Numbered from the stretch's first letter, positions 53,817-63,812 are shown. The stretch is 64,000 nt of DNA from JAIRVZ01 sp031553755 (GCA_031553755.1 JAVBKZ010000033.1:21082-85081), one strand, 5' to 3'. The notes: generated by a model from the sequence alone, not told the origin. A program made the numbers and translations.

Positions 53817-54677
53817 TTATTTCACATTCAACATTTCACAATATTGAGTAGGTGTATACTGAGTGATTTGTTTAAACAACCGGTTGAAATATGAAATATT
53901 TTCAAAGGATAAACTATAAGCGATATCTTTAATTGACTTGTTTTCAATAACTAACATCAGTTGTGCTTTCTCAATCTTTTTTTGATTAATGTACTTGATA
54001 GGAGTGCATTTCATTTCTTTTTTAAAAAGCCTGATAAAATGATCTTCCGTCAGATTGCATGTATTTGACAATTGGCTGATTTTTATCTGCTTACATATAT
54101 TTTTTTGTATATAATTCAATACTTTTATAATTCTTTCATCCGAAACTTCCGACTTGGGAGTCGCATATTTTAAAAAGCGGGAAAGAAGTTGTAACAATAT
54201 TCCTTTTGTTTCCAATACCGTATATTTAGGTTGATGGGATTCTTCCGCGATATTTTGTAATAATGTGGGAGCGTTATCATAAGTTTTAGGATCGAATTGT
54301 TTCAATTCCCGCCCTTTATTTATTTCCAACAATCTATTTATCAGCAATAAATCCGTTTGACCAGCTTTTATTTCAATCGGGAAGTTCAATTCTTCCAACA
54401 AACTTATATGTGAAATTTGTTTTTCATAAATATGTATGTAAACATGTGAAAAGTAATCATCACATTCATAACTATGTAAAGTAAAAGGAGGAATCATATA
54501 TAAACGATTAGGTTTCAATTCTTGAGTATAATTGGGCAAATTGATTTTGGCACATCCTTCCCTCACATAAAATAAACGTGTAAACGGGCTACTAATCCCT
54601 TTCCAATTCCAATCGCCATTATGAATCGAACCTCCAATGTTCAATAAAATCAAATGTAAATTATCTATTTCCCTCAT
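53817..54677 (-). CDS. AraC-family transcriptional regulator of the fucose operon
   Basis: The 286-residue protein has an N-terminal cupin-like sensor (NLPNYTQELKPNRLYMIPPF) and a C-terminal double HTH (about 185-286) with CNLTEDHFIRLFKKEMKCTP and SFENISYFNRLFKQITQYTP. It is divergent from fucO, sharing the 262-base intergenic region. The natural role is to sense fucose or a fucose-derived metabolite and control fucO-fucI; the effector is inferred from position. A TATCTTTG -7 element lies 17 bases upstream of its ATG. Confidence 0.9.
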   Translation of the reverse strand: MREIDNLHLILLNIGGSIHNGDWNWKGISSPFTRLFYVREGCAKINLPNYTQELKPNRLYMIPPFTLHSYECDDYFSHVYIHIYEKQISHISLLEELNFPIEIKAGQTDLLLINRLLEINKGRELKQFDPKTYDNAPTLLQNIAEESHQPKYTVLETKGILLQLLSRFLKYATPKSEVSDERIIKVLNYIQKNICKQIKISQLSNTCNLTEDHFIRLFKKEMKCTPIKYINQKKIEKAQLMLVIENKSIKDIAYSLSFENISYFNRLFKQITQYTPTQYCEMLNVK

Positions 54678-54693
54678 TTCGATTATCTTTTCG

Positions 54694-54701
54694 CAAAGAT
54701 A
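54694..54701 (-). promoter_or_regulatory. Bacteroidota -7 element of the AraC-type regulator gene
   Basis: TATCTTTG on the minus strand lies 17 bases upstream of the regulator ATG. Confidence 0.5.
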
Positions 54702-54870
54702 TAACTTTCTTCAATTATCGATATTTTATCTTTCCTATTTATTGAATTTATGTTGTAAAATTATATTTTACAGCATAATTAATATTTCTATAAAACAATA
54801 AATTGAAAAAATATCGAAATTGTATTATTGGTTGCCGGAATAATATAAAATGAAAGTAGTCTAAATAAAT

Positions 54871-54878
54871 TATTTTTG
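54871..54878 (+). promoter_or_regulatory. Bacteroidota -7 element of fucO
   Basis: TATTTTTG fits TAnnTTTG and lies 62 bases upstream of the fucO ATG. A/T-rich inverted words around it (AATAAATTATTT, AATAAATAATTTATT) could be part of an AraC operator. Confidence 0.45.
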
Positions 54879-54939
54879 TAATAAATAATTTATTGTTTTG
54901 ATACAATAAACTCATAAATAATCTAATAACAAAAACACT

Positions 54940-56103
54940 ATGCCCGGAAAACGTATTATTTTAAATGAAACATCCTATCATGGAGCAGGTTCTCGTATCG
55001 AAATCGTTACCGAAGTCAAAAGGAGAAACTTCAAAAAAGCATTTTTTGTTACCGATAAGGATTTAATCAAATTCGGTGTCGCGGAAGAAATAGAAAAAGT
55101 TCTTTATTCGGCATCAATTCCCTACGAAATATTCAGCGAACTAAAAGCCAATCCAACCATAAAAAACGTACAGCAAGGAGTAGATGCTTTCAAACAATCG
55201 GGAGCTGATTGTATTATAGCTTTAGGAGGAGGTTCCGCCATCGATACTGCTAAAGGTATTGGTATTATCTCCGCCAATCCTGAATTTTATGATGTAGTAT
55301 CATTGGAAGGCGTAGCCGATACAAAAAATAAATCCATACCAATTATCGCTATTCCGACAACAGCGGGAACCGCCGCCGAAGTGACAATAAATTATGTTAT
55401 TACTGATGAAAAATCAAGAAAGAAAATGGTGTGCGTAGATCCCAACGACATTCCTGTTGTAGCTATTGTCGATCCTGAATTGATGTATTCGATGCCTAAA
55501 GGTTTGACCGCGGCTACCGGAATGGACGCGCTGACTCACGCTATTGAATCATTTATTACTCCGGGCGCGTGGGAAATGTCGGATATGTTCGAATACAAAG
55601 CGATGGAATTAATCCATATTCATTTGAAAAACGCGGTCGATTATCCGAATAATAAAGAAGCTCGCGAAGGAATGGCTTTGGCACAATATCTTGCAGGAAT
55701 GGGATTTTCTAATGTTGGATTAGGAATTGTACATTCTATGGCGCATCCGTTGGGCGCGTTCTATGATACACCTCATGGAGTAGCCAACGCTTTGTTATTG
55801 CCTTATGTTATGGAGTATAACGCGCAATCTCCCGCTTCGCCAAAATATAAAGAAATCGCTAAAGCATTCGGAATAAAAGATACAGAAAACATGAGCATTG
55901 AAGAAGGGATAAAAGCGGCTATAAACTCAGTAACTGAACTTTCTATCAGTATTCAAATCCCTCAAAAATTACGGGAAATAGGAGTTAAAGAAGAAGATAT
56001 TCCAGCACTCGCGATTGCCGCATTTAATGATGTTTGCACAGGAGGTAACCCGCGACAAACATCCGTAAAAGATATCGAAAAATTATATAGAAAAGCATTT
56101 TAA
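54940..56103 (+). CDS. fucO: Lactaldehyde reductase
   Basis: This iron-dependent alcohol dehydrogenase of 387 residues reduces L-lactaldehyde to 1,2-propanediol in fucose breakdown. The NAD-binding GGGSAIDTAKGIGI is near residue 97. The metal-ligand region is ATGMDALTHAIESFI, then GIVHSMAHPLGAFYDTPHG. The N-terminus (NETSYHGAGS) is FucO-like. It heads the operon and is one base from fucI. Confidence 0.95.
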   Translation: MPGKRIILNETSYHGAGSRIEIVTEVKRRNFKKAFFVTDKDLIKFGVAEEIEKVLYSASIPYEIFSELKANPTIKNVQQGVDAFKQSGADCIIALGGGSAIDTAKGIGIISANPEFYDVVSLEGVADTKNKSIPIIAIPTTAGTAAEVTINYVITDEKSRKKMVCVDPNDIPVVAIVDPELMYSMPKGLTAATGMDALTHAIESFITPGAWEMSDMFEYKAMELIHIHLKNAVDYPNNKEAREGMALAQYLAGMGFSNVGLGIVHSMAHPLGAFYDTPHGVANALLLPYVMEYNAQSPASPKYKEIAKAFGIKDTENMSIEEGIKAAINSVTELSISIQIPQKLREIGVKEEDIPALAIAAFNDVCTGGNPRQTSVKDIEKLYRKAF

Positions 56104-56104
56104 T

Positions 56105-57889
56105 ATGGAAACAAAAAGATTTCAAGGCGAATGGCCGAAAATAGGTATTCGTCCAACTATCGATGGTCGGATGGGAGGAGTTCGTGAATCGTTGGAAAAT
56201 CAAACTATGAATATGGCAAAAAGCGTAGTTGACTTGTTGACATCTACATTGAAATATCCTGACGGAACGCCAGTGCGATGTATTGTTGCTGATTCCACAA
56301 TCGGAAGGGTAGCAGAAAGCGCCGCGTGCGCCGAAAAATTCAAAAGGGAAAATGTAGGAATAACGATTACCGTAACTCCTTGCTGGTGTTATGGAAGCGA
56401 AACGATGGACATGGATCCGCATACGGTGAAAGCCGTTTGGGGATTCAACGGGACCGAACGTCCGGGTGCTGTATATTTGGCTGCCGTATTGGCAGGACAC
56501 GCGCAAAAAGGATTACCCGCGTTCGGAATTTACGGGCGCGATGTACAAGACGCGGGTGATACAAAAATTCCGGCTGATGTAAGCACCAAATTACTTCGTT
56601 TCACAAAAGCCGCGATTGCAGTGGCTACGATGAAAGGCAAGTCTTATTTGTCGGTTGGTTCGGTAAGTATGGGAATTGCCGGTTCGATTGTAAATTCTGA
56701 TTTTTTCCAGGAATATCTTGGCATGCGCAGTGAAAGTGTGGATATGAGCGAAATCATTCGCCGTATCAACGAAGGTATTTATGATAAAAAAGAATACGAA
56801 AAAGCATTAGCTTGGACAAAAGCTAACTGCAAAGAAGGAACCGATTTCAATAAAACCGAAATACAAAAATCACGTGGAGGAAAAGATGCTGATTGGGAAT
56901 TCGTTGTAAAAATGACATTGATTGTACGTGATTTGATGACAGGCAATCCGAAACTGAAAGCATTAGGATTCGGAGAAGAATCGCTCGGACACAATGCAAT
57001 TGTTTCAGGATTCCAAGGGCAACGCCAATGGACAGACCATTTTCCTAACGGAGATTTTATGGAGGCGATTTTGAACTCTTCGTTCGATTGGAACGGTATC
57101 CGTCAAGCGTATATAGTCGCGACCGAAAACGATTCATTGAATGGCGTCGCCATGTTATTCGGTCATTTATTAACCAATACTGCCCAGATATTTTCGGATG
57201 TACGTACTTATTGGAGTCCTGAAGCAGTTGAACGTGTTACAGGCAAAAAACTGGAAGGAATGGCGGCCAATGGAATTATCCACTTGATCAATTCGGGTTC
57301 AACTTGTTTGGATGGTTCCGGTTATCAAAACGATAAAGGAGGAAAACCTGCGATGAAGCCTTTTTGGGAAATTAAACCAGAAGAAGCAGATGCTTGCCTG
57401 AAAGCGACAACTTGGTATCCGGGCAACCGGGAATATTTCCGCGGAGGAGGGTATTCTTCAAATTTCCTTACTCGCGGAAGTATGCCTTGTACTATGTCTC
57501 GTATCAATTGGATAAAGGGATTGGGCCCGGTTCTGCAAATTGCCGAAGGATGTACGGTTGATATTCAGCCGGAAATTCATAAAATATTGAACGAACGTAC
57601 AGACAAAACATGGCCGACAACTTGGTTTGTTCCCCGTTTAACAGAAAATCCGAATTTTAAAGATGTATATTCGGTAATGAATAATTGGGGGGCTAATCAT
57701 GGAGCTATCTGTTATGGACATATCGGAGCAGATTTAATTACATTAGCTTCTATGTTACGTATTCCTGTCTGTATGCATAATGTAGATGAAAACGATATCT
57801 TCCGTCCTGCCGCGTGGAACGCGTTTGGTATGGATAAAGAAGGCGCAGATTATCGCGCATGCCAAACATACGGACCTCTTTATAAATAA
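56105..57889 (+). CDS. fucI: L-fucose isomerase
   Basis: The 594-residue enzyme interconverts L-fucose and L-fuculose. It shows the full-length FucI pattern: KIGIRPTIDGRMGGVRESLE at the N-terminus, VTPCWCYGSETMDMDP near residue 100, and the metal-binding SEEN-type and GHIGADLITLAS segments later. It starts two bases after fucO's stop. An 84-base gap with a promoter separates it from the fucosidase. Confidence 0.97.
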   Translation: METKRFQGEWPKIGIRPTIDGRMGGVRESLENQTMNMAKSVVDLLTSTLKYPDGTPVRCIVADSTIGRVAESAACAEKFKRENVGITITVTPCWCYGSETMDMDPHTVKAVWGFNGTERPGAVYLAAVLAGHAQKGLPAFGIYGRDVQDAGDTKIPADVSTKLLRFTKAAIAVATMKGKSYLSVGSVSMGIAGSIVNSDFFQEYLGMRSESVDMSEIIRRINEGIYDKKEYEKALAWTKANCKEGTDFNKTEIQKSRGGKDADWEFVVKMTLIVRDLMTGNPKLKALGFGEESLGHNAIVSGFQGQRQWTDHFPNGDFMEAILNSSFDWNGIRQAYIVATENDSLNGVAMLFGHLLTNTAQIFSDVRTYWSPEAVERVTGKKLEGMAANGIIHLINSGSTCLDGSGYQNDKGGKPAMKPFWEIKPEEADACLKATTWYPGNREYFRGGGYSSNFLTRGSMPCTMSRINWIKGLGPVLQIAEGCTVDIQPEIHKILNERTDKTWPTTWFVPRLTENPNFKDVYSVMNNWGANHGAICYGHIGADLITLASMLRIPVCMHNVDENDIFRPAAWNAFGMDKEGADYRACQTYGPLYK

Positions 57890-57917
57890 AAAAAGTTTTA
57901 TTTACGGTCAATTTATT

Positions 57918-57925
57918 TATTTTTG
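57918..57925 (+). promoter_or_regulatory. Bacteroidota -7 element upstream of the GH95 gene
   Basis: TATTTTTG fits TAnnTTTG and lies 48 bases before the GH95 ATG. The -33 region is weak, so it could add to read-through from fucO-fucI. Confidence 0.45.
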
Positions 57926-57973
57926 CAAATAAATAACGCGATTCAAATAGATTGGCCGCATTAAAATATACAC

Positions 57974-60900
57974 ATGAAAAAATTACTTCTACTAATGGTG
58001 TTTTTGTTTTCCATGTTTGTTTGGGAAGCAGAAGCCCAGCAATTACCTATTGTTAGCCCCACAATCGGAAATATTCTTGCAGACGCAAATGGCGACGTTT
58101 GGTATTACATTCAATTCAAAAATCAGAATGCAGTTATTCAGGACATGGGAAATGATGTCAATCTGAAGACAAAAACGAAGGCAAAGAGTGTGGATGCTCA
58201 ACTTTGGAAAATAACGGGTAGTGCCGGTAATTACGTCATTGAAGGAAAAAGTGGACGAAAAATTTATTTTTCATCTCGTTTCAAAGCAGGAACTTCTTCT
58301 GCAACTTTTAAACTGATCTCCACTACTAATGATACTTACAAGCCGGCTTGGGAATTGCAACGCTCGGGCGCGAGTGGATGTGTGAATCAATATGGGGGCG
58401 CTGGGATTGAAAAAGAGTTGGGAGAATGGACTGCAGGAGATCCTAACAATCCGCTTGATTTTGTTCCGGAAAAAGGGAGTCTTTTATTGATGCCCGAAAT
58501 CAGTTCGGTGGATAATTCGAACGAGAACTGGTATTATATTCAATTTAAAAATGGAAGAGGGGTCATTCAGGATATGGGGGATGGAGCAAACCTACTAACG
58601 AAATCACCAACAACAAATCCTCAGCAATTATGGAAAGTAACAGGTACTACTGATAATTACACAATTACAAATAAAGGATCCGGACGTAGTATTTCTTTTT
58701 CGGGAGCAAATTTTCGTACAAGCTCTTCCGGAATCAAATTTAAATTGCTAATTACCAATAATATTACTTATGATCCGGCATTAGAATTACAACGCGTAGG
58801 TTCGTCTTCATATATGACCCAATCCGGAGGTGCAGGAATTGAGAAAAGCCTGTCGGAAACGACTACTTTTGGGAGTGTAAATAATCCGTTGATTTTTGTG
58901 CAACAATCAAGTATGGAAGCGGAAGCCGAAATTACAGGAAGTGTTTCAGTACCCGAATCTAAGCTTGCCCTGTGGTATCGTAAACCCGCGGTACAGTGGA
59001 TGACCCATGCTCTTCCCATCGGAAACGGGCAATTTGGAGCAATGATTTTCGGAGGTGTAAGAAATGACGAAATTCAATTCAATGATAAAACGTTATGGAC
59101 AGGTAGTACAACTTCTTTTGGTTATTACCAAAATTTCGGAAATCTGTATATTAAAAGTGAAAATTTGAATGTCGTTACTGATTATCGACGTGAATTGGAT
59201 TTAGAAAATGGAATGGCGAAACTATCATTTAAATCAAATGATGCGGAATATACCAGGGAATACTTTTCCAGTTATCCGGATAGTGCGATTGTAATACGCT
59301 TAACAGCTTCTCAGCCCGGAAAAGTTGATGCTAATCTGTTGTTGGTAAGTGCGCATAAGACTCCTGTAACATACACTAACGACGGAGCGGTATTTAGTGG
59401 AAAATTGGATTTACTTTCTTTCCGTACCCGTATGTCAGTAAAAACAGACGGAGGAGAGGTTACAAGTTCTGATCAAGGAATTCAGATAAAAGGAGCTAAC
59501 TCAGTGATAATTATTCTTCGAGGAAATACAAACTATTCTGCAAGCAATGCTACTTATACCTATCCGGCAACAGAATTGGCGGCAAAAGTGGATAAAATAG
59601 TGAGTGATGCTGCTGCCAAATCTTACGAAGATTTGAAACAGAGACATATCAGTGATTACAAATCTCTTTTCGATAGAGTTTCTTTTAGTCTTGCAAATAC
59701 GACAAATACGATTCCTACGGATGATTTGATCAATGCTTACAACAATGCAAGTACTAAATATAAGAACATGTTTTTGGAAGAGCTTTATTTCCACTATGGC
59801 AGATATTTGATGATTGCAAGTGCGAGAGGACTTGACCTCCCTTCTAATTTGCAAGGGATTTGGAATCATGTAAATAATCCGCCTTGGCACGCGGATATGC
59901 ATGGTAATATCAATGTGCAGATGAACTACTGGCCGGCTGAAAATACTAATTTATCGGAATTGCATCATACATTCTTGAATTGGGTATACAACGAAGCGAT
60001 GGTACATACTCAATGGAAGAAAAATGCAAAAGATTCCGGACAAACCAAAGGTTGGACCATGTACACAGAAAACGATATTTTTGGATTCAACGGAGGTTGG
60101 ATGAAAAATTATGTGATTGGTAATGCCTGGTTCTGTATGCACATGTGGCAACACTACAGATACACTTTGGACGAGACGTATTTGAGAAATGTGGCATTTC
60201 CCGTGATGAAAAGTTGTTGTGATTATTGGTTGGAAAGGCTGGTTAAAGAGCGCAAATTGGCTGTGTCTGATGGAACATGGGTATGTCCCAATGAGTATTC
60301 TCCGGAACATGGTCCTAGTCAAGAAGACGGGACGGCTCATGCTCAACAAATCGTTTGGGACTTGTTTAACAATACCATATTGGCTATTAACGTTTTGGGG
60401 ACAGATGTCGTAGAGGCCGGTTTCTTAACCGATTTACAGGACAAGTTCGCTAAACTGGACAAGGGATTGGCAATCGAACAATCGACAGGACAATTACGCG
60501 AATGGAAATATTCTCCAAACAACGTTTCAGGATCAGAAGCAACACATCGGCACATGTCGCATTTAATGGGCTTGTATCCGGGAAATCAAATCTCTCCGAT
60601 GATAGACAAGCCAATCTTCAATGCCGCAGTCAAATCGCTCACTGACAGAGGAGATGTCAGCACAGGATGGTCTATGGGTTGGAAAATTAATCTGTGGGCA
60701 AGAGCTTTAGATGGTGATCACGCGCGTAAAATATTAAATACAGCTCTTCGGTTGTCAACATCAATAGGAAACAACCAGTACGATGGAGGTATTTATCAAA
60801 ACCTTCTTGACTCTCATGCTCCGTTCCAGATTGATGGAAACTTTGGCGCAACCGCAGGTGTGACAGAAATGTTATTACAAAGCCACATGGGGGTATTACA

Positions 60901-61414
60901 AATATTACCGGCACTGCCAACTGCATGGACAAAAGGAGAAGTGCGTGGATTAAAAGCAGTAAATGGATTTGAAGTAGGAATCAAGTGGGATACCAATCAA
61001 ACTGAAATTATTGTGAAATCCGAAAAAGGAAAAGAATGCGAAATAATGTTTCCTGATTTGAAAGAAACAACGATTAAAGATGAAAATAATAATACGGTAC
61101 CTTTCTCTGTTGTTGATAAAGACAGAATCAAATTTAACACACAAGAGGGTAAAACTTATATTTTAGTTTATTTAAAATCAAATAGTATTGAAAATGTGAT
61201 TTCTGATAATAAAATCAAAATGGAATTACAAGGAAAAATACTAAAAATAAAAGGAGAAGGATTTGACCAGGTAATTGTACGTACAATTACCGGACAAGTC
61301 TTATTTTCCAAGAATAAAGATTTTTCATTTTTACTACCTCAAGCAGGAGGATATTTAGTATCGGTTTACCATACCAATTTATTGATAGAAACACGTAAGA
61401 TTTTATTGACTTAA
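57974..61414 (+). CDS. Secreted GH95 alpha-L-fucosidase with two lectin-like modules and a T9SS tail
   Basis: The 1146-residue protein has a signal peptide (1-21). Two homologous modules follow at about 40-165 and 175-310, each with a WYYIQFKN...VIQDMG...QLWKxTG pattern suggesting a ricin-type beta-trefoil. The GH95 catalytic region starts near 329 (ALWYRKPAVQWMTHALPIGN). It includes INVQMNYWPAENTNLSE, CPNEYSPEHGPSQ and PFQIDGNFGATAG, the family's active-site blocks. The last 75 residues resemble a T9SS sorting domain (VIVRTITGQVLFSK). It would release alpha-1,2-linked fucose at the cell surface. Confidence 0.92.
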   Translation: MKKLLLLMVFLFSMFVWEAEAQQLPIVSPTIGNILADANGDVWYYIQFKNQNAVIQDMGNDVNLKTKTKAKSVDAQLWKITGSAGNYVIEGKSGRKIYFSSRFKAGTSSATFKLISTTNDTYKPAWELQRSGASGCVNQYGGAGIEKELGEWTAGDPNNPLDFVPEKGSLLLMPEISSVDNSNENWYYIQFKNGRGVIQDMGDGANLLTKSPTTNPQQLWKVTGTTDNYTITNKGSGRSISFSGANFRTSSSGIKFKLLITNNITYDPALELQRVGSSSYMTQSGGAGIEKSLSETTTFGSVNNPLIFVQQSSMEAEAEITGSVSVPESKLALWYRKPAVQWMTHALPIGNGQFGAMIFGGVRNDEIQFNDKTLWTGSTTSFGYYQNFGNLYIKSENLNVVTDYRRELDLENGMAKLSFKSNDAEYTREYFSSYPDSAIVIRLTASQPGKVDANLLLVSAHKTPVTYTNDGAVFSGKLDLLSFRTRMSVKTDGGEVTSSDQGIQIKGANSVIIILRGNTNYSASNATYTYPATELAAKVDKIVSDAAAKSYEDLKQRHISDYKSLFDRVSFSLANTTNTIPTDDLINAYNNASTKYKNMFLEELYFHYGRYLMIASARGLDLPSNLQGIWNHVNNPPWHADMHGNINVQMNYWPAENTNLSELHHTFLNWVYNEAMVHTQWKKNAKDSGQTKGWTMYTENDIFGFNGGWMKNYVIGNAWFCMHMWQHYRYTLDETYLRNVAFPVMKSCCDYWLERLVKERKLAVSDGTWVCPNEYSPEHGPSQEDGTAHAQQIVWDLFNNTILAINVLGTDVVEAGFLTDLQDKFAKLDKGLAIEQSTGQLREWKYSPNNVSGSEATHRHMSHLMGLYPGNQISPMIDKPIFNAAVKSLTDRGDVSTGWSMGWKINLWARALDGDHARKILNTALRLSTSIGNNQYDGGIYQNLLDSHAPFQIDGNFGATAGVTEMLLQSHMGVLQILPALPTAWTKGEVRGLKAVNGFEVGIKWDTNQTEIIVKSEKGKECEIMFPDLKETTIKDENNNTVPFSVVDKDRIKFNTQEGKTYILVYLKSNSIENVISDNKIKMELQGKILKIKGEGFDQVIVRTITGQVLFSKNKDFSFLLPQAGGYLVSVYHTNLLIETRKILLT

Positions 61415-61430
61415 ATTATTAATCTCAGTT

Positions 61431-61829
61431 ATGAATTTAAAAAACGGCTATTTAAAAGAAAGCACTGAAACAAGAAAACGTTTCTGTCAATTTTTACGAC
61501 TTAATCCGGAAACACTCGAAGAATATAAATATTGGCACGACAGTCATAATATTTGGAAAGAAATTCCCGAAGGAATACAAAAAGCGGGAATTTTGGATAT
61601 GGAAATTTATGTGATTGACAACTTGGCATTTATGATTATTGAAACACCGGAAGATTTTGACTGGGATTCGGCGTTTGGCTATTTGGCGACTTTCGAAAGA
61701 CAGGCGGAATGGGAAACTTTTGTTGAAAAATTTCAAATTACAGGAGAAGGAAAACGTTCTGAGGAAAAATGGCAATTAATACCCCGGATATTTTCCCTCA
61801 CAGAAGCACTTATAACTCACAATTCATAA
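61431..61829 (+). CDS. RhaM/FucM-type sugar mutarotase
   Basis: The 132-residue protein belongs to the L-rhamnose mutarotase fold (DUF718/RhaM), with FCQFLRLNPETLEEYKYWH and LDMEIYVIDNLAFMIIETP. In fucose loci such proteins act as L-fucose mutarotases. It lies 16 bases after the fucosidase gene and 12 before the aldolase. The substrate is taken from context. Confidence 0.85.
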   Translation: MNLKNGYLKESTETRKRFCQFLRLNPETLEEYKYWHDSHNIWKEIPEGIQKAGILDMEIYVIDNLAFMIIETPEDFDWDSAFGYLATFERQAEWETFVEKFQITGEGKRSEEKWQLIPRIFSLTEALITHNS

Positions 61830-61841
61830 CTATATAACATT

Positions 61842-62492
61842 ATGATAACAGAAAAACATTATTCGGAATTTATCGAACAAGCACATCGCATAGGGAAAGA
61901 ACGTCTACAACTTTGTAGCAGTGGTAATGTTTCCTGGAGAGTCAGCGAAAATACCGCGTTAGTATCAGGAACCGGTTCATGGCTTCCTTGCTTAAAAAAA
62001 GAAAATATAGCTGTATGCGAAATTTCCACAGGAAACCGTATTAACGAGATTAAACCTTCGATGGAAAGTTCTTTTCATTTAGGCGTTCTGCGGCAAAGGA
62101 AAGACATGAATGTCGTATTACATTTTCAATCGGAATACGCGACTATCATTTCATGTATGAAGGAAAAACCTGCAAATTTCAATGTTACGGCTGAAATTCC
62201 CTGTTATTGCGGAAAAGAAATTCCTATTATTCCGTATTTTCGTCCCGGTTCTCCCGAATTAGCCCAAGCTGTGACTGAAGCAATGACCGACCATGATTGC
62301 ATATTATTAAGTAAACACGGACAAGTTGTTTGTGGAAAAGATTTTAACGATGCGTTTCAAAAAGCTGTATTTTTTGAAATGGCTTGTAAAATCATTGTCA
62401 GTGCCGGAAAAAATAATTATTTAACTCTAACAGAACAAGAAATTGATGATTTAGAAGTGTATGTTTTAGGAAAAACGACAAATTTTATTTAA
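61842..62492 (+). CDS. fucA: Class II aldolase, L-fuculose-phosphate aldolase-like
   Basis: The 216-residue protein has the class II aldolase fold. LCSSGNVSWRVSE starts it and E75 lies in KPSMESSFHLG, matching the catalytic glutamate. The metal site has H94 and H159 (LLSKHGQVVCG), but HFQS at 94-97 puts Q96 where E. coli FucA has the second histidine of HxH. It would cleave L-fuculose-1-phosphate to lactaldehyde and DHAP. The gene is operonic with the mutarotase and fucP. Confidence 0.8.
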   Translation: MITEKHYSEFIEQAHRIGKERLQLCSSGNVSWRVSENTALVSGTGSWLPCLKKENIAVCEISTGNRINEIKPSMESSFHLGVLRQRKDMNVVLHFQSEYATIISCMKEKPANFNVTAEIPCYCGKEIPIIPYFRPGSPELAQAVTEAMTDHDCILLSKHGQVVCGKDFNDAFQKAVFFEMACKIIVSAGKNNYLTLTEQEIDDLEVYVLGKTTNFI

Positions 62493-62513
62493 ATATAACT
62501 TATATTTAATTCC

Positions 62514-63812
62514 ATGAATAAACAAAAAATTCCCGTTGTTTCAAGAGCAATGCTCTTTCCATTCATTTTGGTAACTTCTCTTTTTGCTTTATGGGGCTTT
62601 GCCAACGACATTACCAACCCAATGGTTGCCGCTTTTAAAAACATCTTGTTGATATCCAATTTCGAAAGTTCATTAGTTCAATTCGCATTCTATGGAGGAT
62701 ATTGTTTTATGGCTATTCCGGCTGCTATATTTATTAAACGATTCAATTATAAAAAAGGAATATTACTTGGTTTAGCCCTCTACTCCACCGGATGTTTTCT
62801 TTTTATTCCCGCCGGAAATTCCATGGCATTTTGGGCATTTCTTTTCGCTTATTTCGTAATGACATGCGGATTGGCTTTTTTGGAAACAACTTCCAATCCC
62901 TACATTCTTTCTATGGGAGACGAAGCGACATCGACACAACGGCTTAATTTTTCCCAGGCATTTAATCCTATTGGTTCATTAACAGGAATGTTAATTGCCA
63001 AAGAATTTATTTTAGCAAAATTAAATCCATCCACAGAGGCTGAACGTATCACGTTAAAATCTTCAGATCCTGAAACTTTTTCCATCTTACAAAAAAGTGA
63101 TTTAGATGTTGTTAGTGGTCCTTATCTTATGCTTGGAGGTGTGGTTTTGTTGTTTTTTATCGTCTTCGCAATTTCCAAATTACCCAATGACTCTGCCAAA
63201 GATAAAGAAGCTTTAAATATTAGAGAAACATTCAATCGGTTATTGAAAAATTCCCGTTATGTGCGCGCCGTAATTGCTCAAGCGTTTTATGTTGGAGTAC
63301 AAATTATGGTTTGGACATTTATAATTCAATATGCCGGCACAGAGTTAGATATGTCGAAAGCAGACGCGCAAGGATATAACATGATTGCTATGGGAATTTT
63401 CGTTACCAGCCGTTTTATCTGTACTTTTTTGCTTAAATATATTAAGCCCAGCATTTTGTTAATGTCTTTAGCTACAGGTGGAATTATATTCACTTTGGGA
63501 ACTATTTTTATTCAGGGGCTTACGGGTCTTTATTGCTTGGTTGCAGTTTCGGCCTGCATGTCATTGATGTTCCCTACTATTTACGGAATCGCATTGAAAG
63601 GGTTGGGAGATGATGCCAAATTAGGCTCAGCCGGCCTGATCTTAGCGATTGGCGGAGGTTGCCTGATGCCTCCATTGCAAGGCCTTTTAATAGATAAAGC
63701 CATTTGGTTTGAATCATTTTCTTCTGTCCGTATTTCATTCGTATTACCATTAATTTGCTTTATTGTTATTGCATGGTTTGGATTTTGGGCGAAGAAGTTA
63801 AAGAATAATTAA
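62514..63812 (+). CDS. fucP: L-fucose:H+ symporter
   Basis: The 432-residue MFS transporter has 12 predicted membrane helices and the FALWGFANDITNPMVAAFK opening of the FucP family. LETTSNPYILSMGDEATSTQ sits in the usual loop, and AGLILAIGGGCLMPPLQG is the late conserved helix. It moves L-fucose inward with protons. It is the last gene of the operon, followed by several hairpins. Confidence 0.96.
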   Translation: MNKQKIPVVSRAMLFPFILVTSLFALWGFANDITNPMVAAFKNILLISNFESSLVQFAFYGGYCFMAIPAAIFIKRFNYKKGILLGLALYSTGCFLFIPAGNSMAFWAFLFAYFVMTCGLAFLETTSNPYILSMGDEATSTQRLNFSQAFNPIGSLTGMLIAKEFILAKLNPSTEAERITLKSSDPETFSILQKSDLDVVSGPYLMLGGVVLLFFIVFAISKLPNDSAKDKEALNIRETFNRLLKNSRYVRAVIAQAFYVGVQIMVWTFIIQYAGTELDMSKADAQGYNMIAMGIFVTSRFICTFLLKYIKPSILLMSLATGGIIFTLGTIFIQGLTGLYCLVAVSACMSLMFPTIYGIALKGLGDDAKLGSAGLILAIGGGCLMPPLQGLLIDKAIWFESFSSVRISFVLPLICFIVIAWFGFWAKKLKNN

